DNA from: Bacteroidales bacterium
Lineage (GTDB): Bacteria; Bacteroidota; Bacteroidia; Bacteroidales; UBA932
Reading direction: 5' to 3'
Length of the DNA stretch: 64,000 bases
NCBI GenBank assembly: GCA_017555965.1
Contig: JAFZFH010000126.1
Span: 1-64,000 of the forward strand
In this document: in pieces, positions 16,738 to 24,763 of the stretch
How positions within the stretch are numbered: position 1 is the first letter of the stretch
Layout: each line of letters begins with the position of its first letter
Notes under the pieces: model-generated
What the model was told of the DNA's origin: nothing
Database searches by the model: none
The model's input: only the letters and a program-made list of their open reading frames with translations
Translations under genes and position numbers: made by a program

Positions 16738-17665
16738 ACTTCCTGGAATTGATTCTCGATCTCAGGGTATCTGAATGAGGAAGCTTGTTGTCCTCGTCTG
16801 AACGGTCGAGCCAGAGGGAGGCCAAATCATAATCGCCCAGCATATAGGAGGCCACTGCAAGGTTGTACGCCGCACATGAACGCTTGAGAAGATCGTTGGT
16901 ATCAAGCTGATTCATCCATATGTCCATGGCATCCTTCCACAGGTAGCTTTCAGCATACTGCAATGCCAGATACCATTTCTCAGAATCGAAATACATGAGG
17001 GAATACTGCTCATGCTGCCACTGCGCCTTGAATGTGTCAGCTATGGTGCGACCGGCCTCAAAGCCAAGATCAGGCAAAGACTTCTCCGCCCTGTCCTTGA
17101 TTGTTTCAGCACTCTGACTGCCATCAGAATATGCAAAAGGAATTGCAACGCTACTGCCGCTGTACTTATGCACCTTCTCATTCTTATCCATCGCATCAAG
17201 ACAATAGAGATTCATCTTGAACTGCAGAGTACCTGTCGTGATGAATGAAGAATCGGCAGATGCAGCAGCTGCTACAGGAGACGTTTCATCCAATGTCATC
17301 ACACCTGTATAAACAGTATCGACAAGGAAGACAACATCAGATCCTGTATCCAGAAGAAGATTCACAAGAGTATCTCTTGAAGCATAGTTTCCTCCGGGAA
17401 CCATACGCATCCTGTATATTCCTACAGAACCCTCGCCTGTCTCATAATCCTGTTCAAGAGCATAAGCCAAGCCATCTGCCACACCTTCAGCAAGTGAATT
17501 GCCATAGCTGTTTTCATTCTCAAGATGGACCACCGCAATGTTTTTACCAACAAAGTCAACACCTGACTTTGAAGGATATCTCATCTCTACATGAATGGCA
17601 TGACGGCTGGGACCGCATGAGATCACGATCGCCATCAAAGCAAGTATGGACAGTATCTTCTTCAT
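16736..17665 (-). CDS. DUF6340-like lipoprotein with TPR-like C-terminus
   Basis: The 309-residue protein begins with a lipoprotein signal, KKILSILALMAIVISCGPS (cysteine 17). The N-terminal half contains IAVVHLENENSYGN and VVFLVDTVYTG, a fold similar to surface proteins that bind or present ligands. The C-terminal 90 residues (LALQYAESYLWKDAMDIW, AAYNLAVASYMLGDYDLAS) form two TPR-like helical repeats. I place it in DUF6340 from this layout. Function is unknown. It is the last gene of the nusB-to-rimO leftward operon, 4 bp after rimO. Confidence 0.75.
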   Translation of the reverse strand: MKKILSILALMAIVISCGPSRHAIHVEMRYPSKSGVDFVGKNIAVVHLENENSYGNSLAEGVADGLAYALEQDYETGEGSVGIYRMRMVPGGNYASRDTLVNLLLDTGSDVVFLVDTVYTGVMTLDETSPVAAAASADSSFITTGTLQFKMNLYCLDAMDKNEKVHKYSGSSVAIPFAYSDGSQSAETIKDRAEKSLPDLGFEAGRTIADTFKAQWQHEQYSLMYFDSEKWYLALQYAESYLWKDAMDIWMNQLDTNDLLKRSCAAYNLAVASYMLGDYDLASLWLDRSDEDNKLPHSDTLRSRINSRK

Positions 17666-17669
17666 CGTT

Positions 17670-18992
17670 CTATAAAATTTCTACTGGTTCAGCAATAAGG
17701 TCATACTCATCTGCACCGGTAACACGCACCATAAGGAACTCACCGATCAGAGAATATGGATCAATGCTTCCGATAATTTCGGAATCCGGTCTGACAAGAA
17801 TCTCGCCATCAACCTCAGGACTCTCGAATTCACTTCTGCAGACCATGATTCCGTCAACAAAGTCATCTACGATCACCTTCTCAACAGTACCGACCCTTGA
17901 CTGGTTGAATTCAAGCGATATGCCGCTCTGAAGAGTCATAAGCTCGTCCAGACGCTCCTGCTTCACGCGCGAAGTGATGCTATCCTTGAAGTTCTCCGCT
18001 CCATAAGTACCCTCCTCCTCAGAATATTTGAATGCACCGAGTCTTTCGAAACGAGCCTCACGGACAAAGTCCATAAGTTCGTTGAAATCCCTCTTGCCTT
18101 CTCCCGGGTGACCTACAATCATAGTTGTACGAAGCACTACACCAGGTACTCTCTTGCGCATCTTTCCGATAAGCTCCCTTGTCCATGCTCCTGTCACATG
18201 ACGGTGCATATTGTCAAGAACCTTGTCAGAGATATGCTGGAGAGGAATATCCATATAACGGCATACCTTAGGATTATCTGCCATCTGATCGAGAATATCC
18301 TCTGGGAATGAAGCCGGATATGAGTAATGGATTCGGATCCACTCTATACCGTCCACCTCCGAAAGCTTCTGAAGAAGCTCTGCAAGTGCTCTGCGGCGAT
18401 AAAGGTCCAGACCGTAGTATGTCGTATCCTGAGCGATGATGATAAGTTCCCTTACACCATTGTCAGCAAGTCTTGTCGCTTCTTCCACAAGGTCCTCCAT
18501 AGGAACTGACTTGTGAGCTCCGCGGATGAACGGAATTGCACAATACGAGCATCTTCTGTCGCATCCTTCTGAAATCTTCAGATATGCATAGTGGGACGGA
18601 GTCGTAAGGTATCTCTGATTTCTCTTTTCAGGATCAGGTTCCGCACCCAATGCTCTGATGACAGGATCGAACTCTCTTGCACCGAACCATCCGTCAACCT
18701 CAGGAATGAGGTCAGGAAGTTCATCTGCATAGCGCTGAGAAAGACAGCCGAATACGATTACCTTGGCAGCCTCTCCCCTCTTTTTCTTCTCTACAGCTTC
18801 GAGTATGGCCTGAACAGATTCCTCCTTTGCATCACCGATGAAACCGCAAGTATTCAGCAGTATCACATCAACGGGAATATCCTCTCCCTCGGGAACGATC
18901 TCATAAAGATCTTCCACATGGGAAAGGATATGTTCTGTGTCAACTTTGTTCTTCGAACAGCCCAAAGTGACAGTCTGAAGTTTCATCTTCAT
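17670..18992 (-). CDS. rimO: ribosomal protein S12 methylthiotransferase RimO
   Basis: From ATG 18992 the protein has 440 residues. It shows the three parts of the methylthiotransferase family: an N-terminal UPF0004 domain with TLGCSKNKVD and LLNTCGFIGDAKEES, a radical SAM core with SEGCDRRCSYCAIPFIRG (CxxxCxxC), and a C-terminal TRAM domain. Both iron-sulfur cysteine sets are present. RimO adds a methylthio group to aspartate 89 of S12. A second ATG at 18986 is also possible, and an upstream TTG at 19007 would overlap the previous gene. The start is 4 bp after the DUF5606 stop codon. Confidence 0.95.
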   Translation of the reverse strand: MKMKLQTVTLGCSKNKVDTEHILSHVEDLYEIVPEGEDIPVDVILLNTCGFIGDAKEESVQAILEAVEKKKRGEAAKVIVFGCLSQRYADELPDLIPEVDGWFGAREFDPVIRALGAEPDPEKRNQRYLTTPSHYAYLKISEGCDRRCSYCAIPFIRGAHKSVPMEDLVEEATRLADNGVRELIIIAQDTTYYGLDLYRRRALAELLQKLSEVDGIEWIRIHYSYPASFPEDILDQMADNPKVCRYMDIPLQHISDKVLDNMHRHVTGAWTRELIGKMRKRVPGVVLRTTMIVGHPGEGKRDFNELMDFVREARFERLGAFKYSEEEGTYGAENFKDSITSRVKQERLDELMTLQSGISLEFNQSRVGTVEKVIVDDFVDGIMVCRSEFESPEVDGEILVRPDSEIIGSIDPYSLIGEFLMVRVTGADEYDLIAEPVEIL

Positions 18993-18996
18993 CAGA

Positions 18997-19422
18997 TTAC
19001 TCAGCAACTTCCTCTGACTCCTCCTCGAGATTCACGAAATCAAGAGAAGCATACTTCTTAAGGTTGTTGTACCAGTCAACCACCTTCTTCATGTGTGACA
19101 CATAGAAACGGTCACGGTCGTATGTAGGAAGCGCCTTCTCGAAAAGAGCCTTGAGATCCTCTGCGCCAGACTTTGATGATGGAGCATCTGCGTCGCCGAG
19201 AACTTCCTTCATATTGAGGAACACCTCCTGAAGCTTAACTTCCTCATCATCTGTATAGATAGAGATATCAGCGAGTGAAGTGATCTTGCTTGTTACGCTG
19301 ATGCTTGATCTCTTCTTATCTGCAAGTGCCTCTACAATAGCACCGTTTCTAGCCTGTGAGACATAAAGATAAAGTCCGCTCTGGCCTGAAATCGCCAGAA
19401 TCTTTGAAAGATCTGTTTTCAT
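18997..19422 (-). CDS. DUF5606 protein
   Basis: The 141-residue protein begins MKTDLSKILAISGQSGLYLY and includes VSQARNGAIVEALADKKR, then an acidic tail. This is the DUF5606 family, nearly restricted to Bacteroidota; the N-terminal 50 residues resemble a small beta-barrel and the rest is helical. No function is known. Its conserved place between coaE and rimO in this operon suggests a housekeeping role, perhaps linked to translation, but that is inference. Confidence 0.8.
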   Translation of the reverse strand: MKTDLSKILAISGQSGLYLYVSQARNGAIVEALADKKRSSISVTSKITSLADISIYTDDEEVKLQEVFLNMKEVLGDADAPSSKSGAEDLKALFEKALPTYDRDRFYVSHMKKVVDWYNNLKKYASLDFVNLEEESEEVAE

Positions 19423-19451
19423 ATCAAATAATTTTATATTCGTTTATAATT

Positions 19452-20057
19452 TCAATACAATTCATTGATGACCTTCATCACATTGTTCTTCAGGTCATCG
19501 AGTGTTCCTGAGTTATGTATGACCGCATCCGCTTCTGGTTCTGTCTTTCCTTCGGATATGCTGTTCATCATCTTCTGATTCTGCATCCTGGCATATACGC
19601 TCTCTCTGGTAGCATTATCTCTGAGACATGCACGCTCAAGTCTTGTCTCAATGCCGGAATCGACCAATATGACCTTATCCCCAAAACCTTTCAATTGAGG
19701 TTTTTCCAATATTGTAGCCGACTCGAAGACAACGAAACGGTCTGAAGCATATGTATCTGCCCATGTCCTGAAATCATCAGTAAGAGCAGGAAAGACCAGT
19801 TCTTCAACCCTCTTCAGAAGGCTTCTGTCTGAAAAGATTCTTGCAGAAAGCCTTGACGGCAGAAAACATCCGTCCTCGTTTCTCAACGGTTCCTCTACCA
19901 GACGTTCTATATCGGAGAGAAGTGTCGGATGGACATCATAAAGACGCTTCACTCTTTCGTCAGCATTATAGACTCCGCATCCGTAAAGCGCCTGAAGTAT
20001 CCTGCAGACCTCAGATTTGCCGCTGCCGATACCTCCTGTTACCACCAGAATGTCCAT
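19452..20057 (-). CDS. coaE: dephospho-CoA kinase
   Basis: The 201-residue protein has the P-loop GGIGSGKSEVCRIL at residues 8-21, the VFPALTDDFRTW and FVVFESATILEK segments, and RLERACLRDNATRESVYARM of the lid and CoA-binding region. CoaE phosphorylates the 3'-hydroxyl of dephospho-CoA, the last step in coenzyme A synthesis. Its ATG shares one base with the stop codon of the YbbR gene upstream, a sign of translational coupling. Confidence 0.95.
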   Translation of the reverse strand: MDILVVTGGIGSGKSEVCRILQALYGCGVYNADERVKRLYDVHPTLLSDIERLVEEPLRNEDGCFLPSRLSARIFSDRSLLKRVEELVFPALTDDFRTWADTYASDRFVVFESATILEKPQLKGFGDKVILVDSGIETRLERACLRDNATRESVYARMQNQKMMNSISEGKTEPEADAVIHNSGTLDDLKNNVMKVINELY

Positions 20058-21031
20058 TACTTGTCACTTACTATGCATTCGACATAAAACGGATCAAGGT
20101 CATAGCTTATGACTCCATCCGGCAGAGACACGACCCTGACAGGACATTTCCCACTGACTGTCTTGAGGAAATCCTCATAATCCGCATAAAGCTCCATCGA
20201 AGATGCAGGATTTCCTTTGAGAGGAAAGTGGCACTTGAGCGAGACCTCTACCCTTGACGGAAGGACAACCATATCCTTCTCTGACGGTACATTTATCGTT
20301 CCGACCTTTATTTCAGTCCCGATCTCGACGTATCTTGCCACATCCAATGAGTAGGTCACCTCAGAAACCGAGAATCTGACATTTGAAACCGGATCGAGAG
20401 CGATCATTCCATGTATATCGGAATTCAGATCGGACTGTTTCAATGGTCTGGTGTAGACCTGTTCGATATTGTCCAGAAGATTTATCTCACCATAGATCGT
20501 AACCGAGTCCGGCTCAACCTTGAGATCACCGACGTTCGTATATTGATCCCTGTAAGACAAAGAATACACAGGCACTATCGGCACCTTCTTATGGTCGACA
20601 GACGGAAAGTTAAAGAACAGTGTGTCCGAAACGAAATATTCGACAGTCACATCGTCGCCGAAGATCACATGCGAATACTCCTGGAGGTCAGAAGCTGTGA
20701 TGTAATAAGTATCATCATTCCGGTATCTCATAGCCTCAGGCTTGAAAGATACTGTCCTTACCTGCCTTTCACCATAAAGGTTATGGCGGATGACATTATA
20801 ACCTGTCGTACGGCATCTGGCTACTACCTTACACTGGTTTGCGGAATTTCCGGCATGACCGTCTATGCTGCACTGAGCTGTTACAGGAACAGTAAGAAAG
20901 TCATTATATCTCAATGAAAGGTTATGAATGAGCCATGTACTAAAAGCCAACAGGAGAGCAAGCAGCAATACTGCCCAATCTCTCCCGCTGAAACCTAAAG
21001 ACTTAAGCAGCCTGTTAAAAAGCCCCTTCAT
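20057..21031 (-). CDS. YbbR-like domain protein
   Basis: The 324-residue protein has a single N-terminal membrane helix (WAVLLLALLLAFSTWLIHNL) and an extracytoplasmic part containing repeated YbbR-type beta domains. The clearest are PVTAQCSIDGHAGNSANQC and DSVTIYGEINLLDNIEQVYT. In Firmicutes the YbbR protein CdaR controls the diadenylate cyclase CdaA; in Bacteroidota the gene sits with coaE and yajC instead, so regulation of a cyclase is not implied by context. It ends by sharing one base with coaE and begins 15 bp after yajC. Confidence 0.85.
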   Translation of the reverse strand: MKGLFNRLLKSLGFSGRDWAVLLLALLLAFSTWLIHNLSLRYNDFLTVPVTAQCSIDGHAGNSANQCKVVARCRTTGYNVIRHNLYGERQVRTVSFKPEAMRYRNDDTYYITASDLQEYSHVIFGDDVTVEYFVSDTLFFNFPSVDHKKVPIVPVYSLSYRDQYTNVGDLKVEPDSVTIYGEINLLDNIEQVYTRPLKQSDLNSDIHGMIALDPVSNVRFSVSEVTYSLDVARYVEIGTEIKVGTINVPSEKDMVVLPSRVEVSLKCHFPLKGNPASSMELYADYEDFLKTVSGKCPVRVVSLPDGVISYDLDPFYVECIVSDK

Positions 21032-21046
21032 CTCCTTTCCGAGTAA

Positions 21047-21358
21047 TTACTGCTTTGAAGGATCAGTATAGTCCTTCTGGATAGCCTGCTTGTTGACACG
21101 GATCTTCACATCCTTGTCAACCTCAAGAATCACGTAAGCTTCCTTAACCTCTGAGATTGTTCCGTAGATACCACCGATAGTAACGACCTTGTCTCCGTTC
21201 TTGAGTGAGTTACGGAAATTCTCCATCTCCTTCTGCTGCTTTCTCTGCGGACGGATCATGAAGAACCACATTACCACGAAGATAAGCGCAAGCATAATCC
21301 ACATAGACATTCCGCCACCCTGTGCAGGTGCTGCCTGTAAAAGTGTAAACATATTCAT
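21047..21358 (-). CDS. yajC: preprotein translocase subunit YajC
   Basis: The 103-residue protein has a short N-terminal tail, one membrane helix (MWIMLALIFVVMWFFMIRPQ) and the conserved RPQRKQQKEM, NGDKVVTIGGIYGT basic domain. YajC associates with SecDF and YidC in the inner membrane. It is between nusB and the YbbR gene, the usual Bacteroidota order. Length is normal. Confidence 0.95.
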   Translation of the reverse strand: MNMFTLLQAAPAQGGGMSMWIMLALIFVVMWFFMIRPQRKQQKEMENFRNSLKNGDKVVTIGGIYGTISEVKEAYVILEVDKDVKIRVNKQAIQKDYTDPSKQ

Positions 21359-21401
21359 TCTGAGTTTAATAGTTATTAATCAATATATTTCAATTCCTGT
21401 G

Positions 21402-22361
21402 CTAGAGAAGACCCTTGCCTTCCTTTGAAACCTTGCCCTCATTCACCAGATTCTGCACAAGACGGTCGAGAATTCCATTCACGAAAGAACGGCTCTTAGG
21501 AGTACCGAAGAACTTGGCGATCTCAACATACTCGTTGATTGACACCTTCACCGGAATTGTAGGGAACGATGCAACCTCAGCAAGACCCATGACGATGAGA
21601 ACCACGTCAGTAGAGAAAAGACGCTCCTTTTCCCATCCCACAACAGACTCTGCAACCATTGCCGAATATTTCTCATATCCGGCAACAGAAGCCTGAAGGA
21701 GCTTCTTCACGAAATATTTGTCGCTCTCGACTCCCTCACCTGTGAGCAGTTCACTGTGGTAGAGAGGAAGCAGGCTCCATGACTCTCCCTTTGCAAATGC
21801 CTTGAAGGTGTTGCAGCACCATGTGAGTGCATATGGAAGGTCCTCGCTCCAGTAAAGGGACTTTTCCTCGAGAATCTGCTCGAGCTCTTCGCTGTCAACG
21901 AACTCCTCCTCAAATATCTTTATGAACAGTCTGCAGTCCTCAGCGAGCGAACGCTCCTGGGATGCCATGTACTCCTTGTAGTATTCCTTTGTTGTGACAG
22001 ATGTCATGATCTTCTTAAGGATGAGATCGTACTGTGCCCAAGAGAACTTCTTCTTTGAGAAGACCTTCTTGAAGTCGATATCCTCATCGATGAGACGAGC
22101 AAGAGCATTGTCCGCAAACTTCATGTTCGGATTGCGTTCCTCCTCTGTAGGATTGAACTTTCCTTTAGCGGCCTCTATCCTTTCTCGTGCGATTCGTGTC
22201 AAAGGAGACACGATACCGAGCATATAGACATACAGGTCACGGGTAGCCTCACAAGCCTGCTCAAGCTGAGTTTCAGCGTGCGCAAGCGACATATTGCCCG
22301 ATAACACATTGCTATAGAGCACCTTAAAGGCCTTAATCCTAAGTATTCTTCTGTTAAGCAT
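21402..22361 (-). CDS. nusB: transcription antitermination factor NusB (long form)
   Basis: From ATG 22361 the protein has 319 residues, twice the size of E. coli NusB. It begins MLNRRILRIKAFKVLYSNVL, the RNA-binding helix, and ends with the NusB bundle: LFSTDVVLIVMGLAEVASFP, VKVSINEYVEIAKFFGTPKS and FVNGILDRLVQNL. The middle is an insertion of helical sequence found in Bacteroidota homologues. NusB with S10 binds boxA in rRNA antitermination. A longer start at 22397 would include the -7 element TATCTTTG (22390-22383), so it is rejected. It is the first gene of the leftward operon. Confidence 0.92.
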   Translation of the reverse strand: MLNRRILRIKAFKVLYSNVLSGNMSLAHAETQLEQACEATRDLYVYMLGIVSPLTRIARERIEAAKGKFNPTEEERNPNMKFADNALARLIDEDIDFKKVFSKKKFSWAQYDLILKKIMTSVTTKEYYKEYMASQERSLAEDCRLFIKIFEEEFVDSEELEQILEEKSLYWSEDLPYALTWCCNTFKAFAKGESWSLLPLYHSELLTGEGVESDKYFVKKLLQASVAGYEKYSAMVAESVVGWEKERLFSTDVVLIVMGLAEVASFPTIPVKVSINEYVEIAKFFGTPKSRSFVNGILDRLVQNLVNEGKVSKEGKGLL

Positions 22362-22382
22362 ATTTTTGGTCAAAATTTTACG

Positions 22383-22390
22383 CAAAGATA
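22383..22390 (-). promoter_or_regulatory. -7 element (TATCTTTG, minus strand) of the nusB operon
   Basis: CAAAGATA on the plus strand reads TATCTTTG leftward, 21 bp before the nusB ATG. It settles the start codon, because an upstream in-frame start would lie inside it. Confidence 0.6.
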
Positions 22391-22413
22391 CATTCATTTT
22401 TCAGAAAAATCCC

Positions 22414-22421
22414 TAACTTTG
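22414..22421 (+). promoter_or_regulatory. -7 element (TAACTTTG) before the DUF3276 gene
   Basis: TAACTTTG lies 27 bp before the ATG at 22449 and is back-to-back with the nusB -7 element, making this a compact divergent promoter region of under 90 bp. Confidence 0.55.
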
Positions 22422-22448
22422 TAAAGATTTACTTAAAAAAGATAAGCT

Positions 22449-22784
22449 ATGTATAGTGAGGATTATGATGGAGCACATGCTCATGAGCGTTCAGGTGAAG
22501 ACATTTATTCAAAACCTGTAAGAGCAGGAAAGCGTACATACTTTTTTGACGTCAAGGCAACTAAAGGCAATGATTTCTACCTGACGATCACAGAAAGCAA
22601 GCGCAGGGTAGACAGCAACGGCCATTTTGCATATGATAAACACAAGATTTTCCTTTACAAGGAGGACTTTGAGAAGTTTACAGAAGGCCTTGAGGAAGTG
22701 ATCAAATACATCAGAACAAACTGCTTCAAGGATGAGAGCCATCCGGCAGGAGGTTTCACAGATGTTGAATTCGAAGAACTTTAA
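22449..22784 (+). CDS. DUF3276 / PUR-alpha-like nucleic-acid-binding protein
   Basis: The 111-residue protein has the PUR repeat pattern: a YSKPVRAGKRTYFFDVK beta strand set, FYLTITESKRR, HKIFLYKEDFEKFTEGLEEV and a helix. DUF3276 proteins of Bacteroidota are structural homologues of eukaryotic PUR-alpha, which binds single-stranded purine-rich DNA and RNA. The N-terminal 20 residues are acidic and probably disordered. The gene is monocistronic with its own promoter and terminator, which suggests high expression. Confidence 0.88.
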   Translation: MYSEDYDGAHAHERSGEDIYSKPVRAGKRTYFFDVKATKGNDFYLTITESKRRVDSNGHFAYDKHKIFLYKEDFEKFTEGLEEVIKYIRTNCFKDESHPAGGFTDVEFEEL

Positions 22785-22798
22785 TCGTTCAGAATATT

Positions 22799-22822
22799 AA
22801 GGATGGCGTAAAAGCCATCCTT
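22799..22822 (+). terminator. rho-independent terminator of the DUF3276 gene
   Basis: AAGGATGGC and GCCATCCTT form a 9-bp stem with a six-base loop, followed by a TTTTG run. Confidence 0.85.
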
Positions 22823-22848
22823 TTGTCTATAAAACTAATCAGCATAAC

Positions 22849-24750
22849 ATGAAGAACTACGGACTCATACGTACAGCCGCAGCTGTACCTGTAGTAAAGG
22901 TTGCAGACACAAAGCACAATACTGAAAGCATCTGCGCTCTTGCCCTCAAGGCACATGAAGGAGATACTTCCATCATCGTATTTCCGGAGCTGAGCGTGAC
23001 AGGATGCTCATGCGGAGATCTCTTCAAGCAGACCCTTCTGGTCAAGGGTGCTGAAGAAGGAATCATCCATATCGCCGAATTCAGCAAAGGTAAGAACATG
23101 GCCATCGTCGTCGGAGCCCCGGTTCCTTACGGCGGCCATCTTTATAACTGCAGCATCGTCATCTGTGACGGAAGCATCAAGGGAATAGTACCTAAGATCA
23201 GCCTATCTCAGAGCGAGCACCGCACATTCTCCTCAGGAGCTGGCTTCATTTCCGCAGGCAGCCAATGCGAGATCAGATATGCAGGACAGAAATGCATCAT
23301 ATCGCCTTACCTCCAGTTCAAGGTCTCAGATGCAGTCTTTGCAGTCGAGACAGGAGAGGACCTTTGGGCACCTGTACCTCCTTCATCACAGCAGGCTTTA
23401 GCTGGAGTCCATATAATCGCTCATCCGTCAGCAGAATACGAAGTCCTGATGACAGAGAGATACAGAAGCGAGAGGCTCAAGCAGCACAGCGCAGCGACAT
23501 TGACAGGATACATCCATGCATCCGCAGGATTCGGAGAATCCACTCAGGATCATGTGCATGCAGGAGCAGCAGCAATCTGGGAAAACGGCGAGCTCATCAA
23601 CGAAAACCAGAGATTCAGCACTGAACCAACATTGACATTCGCCGACTTTGACATCGAAAAGATTGAAAACCTCAGAAAGGGCAGCTGGCCTTCTTCACCA
23701 TATGGTCAGTATACCCGCCTGTCCCTTGGAGATGGCGCAGAAACAGATTTCGAGGCAAAACTTTACAGAAAGATAGAGAAGCATCCATTTGCTCCTGAGG
23801 CTGATCTGGACTACAGATGCAAGGAAATTCTTGACATACAGGTAAGCGGCCTTGCAACAAGGCTCAGACACATCAACTGCCAGACTGCAGTCATCGGCAT
23901 ATCCGGAGGACTCGACAGCACGCTCGCCCTCCTCGTGGTTGCTCTTGCATTCGACAAGCTCGGATGGTCCCGTGAAAGGATCATCGGAGTTACAATGCCA
24001 GGATACGGAACCACATCCCGCACAAAGAACAATGCTGTCGACCTGATGGAAGGACTCGGCATCACATCAAGAGAAATTTCCATTGCAGCTGCCTGTGACC
24101 AGCATTTCAAGGACCTCGGACACGACAAGAGTGTGACAGATGTCACATTCGAGAACTCTCAGGCACGCGAAAGGACTCAGATACTGATGGATGTGGCCAA
24201 CCAGACAAACGGCCTGGTGGTGGGAACAGGAGACCTTTCGGAACTTGCCTTAGGATGGGCGACATACAATGGCGACCACATGTCAATGTACGGAGTCAAT
24301 GCGGGAGTTCCTAAGACACTTGTAAGAAGTCTCGTGAAATGGGCGACCGGCAACAAGTTCGAGAGTCTCTCCAGAATCCTTCTCGACATCGTCGACACCC
24401 CTATCAGCCCTGAGCTTCTCCCGGCAAATGAAAGCGGTGAAATACAGCAGGTTACCGAAGACCTTGTGGGTCCATATGAACTCCATGACTTCTTCATCTA
24501 CAACTTCATCCGCTTCGGTTATACCCCATCCAAGATCATGTTCCTTGCGAGAAAGGCGTTCGGAAGCCAGTATGACAATGACACTATCCGCAAGTGGCTG
24601 AAGACCTTCCTCAGAAGATTCTTCAACCAGCAGTTCAAGCGTTCATGTCTTCCTGACGGACCTAAGATCGGATCTGTAGGACTCTCTCCAAGAGGAGACC
24701 TGAACATGCCGTCTGACGCATGGAGCACACTTTTTATGAACAGTATCTAA
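22849..24750 (+). CDS. nadE: NAD synthase of the glutamine-dependent type, with a degenerate glutaminase domain
   Basis: The 633-residue protein has the two-domain layout: a nitrilase-like domain (to about residue 290) and an NAD synthetase domain with the PP-loop ISGGLDSTLA at 351-360, GDLSELALGWATYNGDHMS and the C-terminal LSPRGDLNMPSDAW. In active enzymes the first domain uses Glu, Lys and Cys to release ammonia from glutamine. E47 (VFPELSVTG) and K116 (VPKIS) are present, but the cysteine expected in the CEDLW motif is glycine 169 (VETGEDLWAP), and the region after K116 is divergent. The synthetase domain looks intact, so ammonia-dependent NAD formation is the safer prediction. Confidence 0.9.
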   Translation: MKNYGLIRTAAAVPVVKVADTKHNTESICALALKAHEGDTSIIVFPELSVTGCSCGDLFKQTLLVKGAEEGIIHIAEFSKGKNMAIVVGAPVPYGGHLYNCSIVICDGSIKGIVPKISLSQSEHRTFSSGAGFISAGSQCEIRYAGQKCIISPYLQFKVSDAVFAVETGEDLWAPVPPSSQQALAGVHIIAHPSAEYEVLMTERYRSERLKQHSAATLTGYIHASAGFGESTQDHVHAGAAAIWENGELINENQRFSTEPTLTFADFDIEKIENLRKGSWPSSPYGQYTRLSLGDGAETDFEAKLYRKIEKHPFAPEADLDYRCKEILDIQVSGLATRLRHINCQTAVIGISGGLDSTLALLVVALAFDKLGWSRERIIGVTMPGYGTTSRTKNNAVDLMEGLGITSREISIAAACDQHFKDLGHDKSVTDVTFENSQARERTQILMDVANQTNGLVVGTGDLSELALGWATYNGDHMSMYGVNAGVPKTLVRSLVKWATGNKFESLSRILLDIVDTPISPELLPANESGEIQQVTEDLVGPYELHDFFIYNFIRFGYTPSKIMFLARKAFGSQYDNDTIRKWLKTFLRRFFNQQFKRSCLPDGPKIGSVGLSPRGDLNMPSDAWSTLFMNSI

Positions 24751-24763
24751 CAACGAATTTAAC

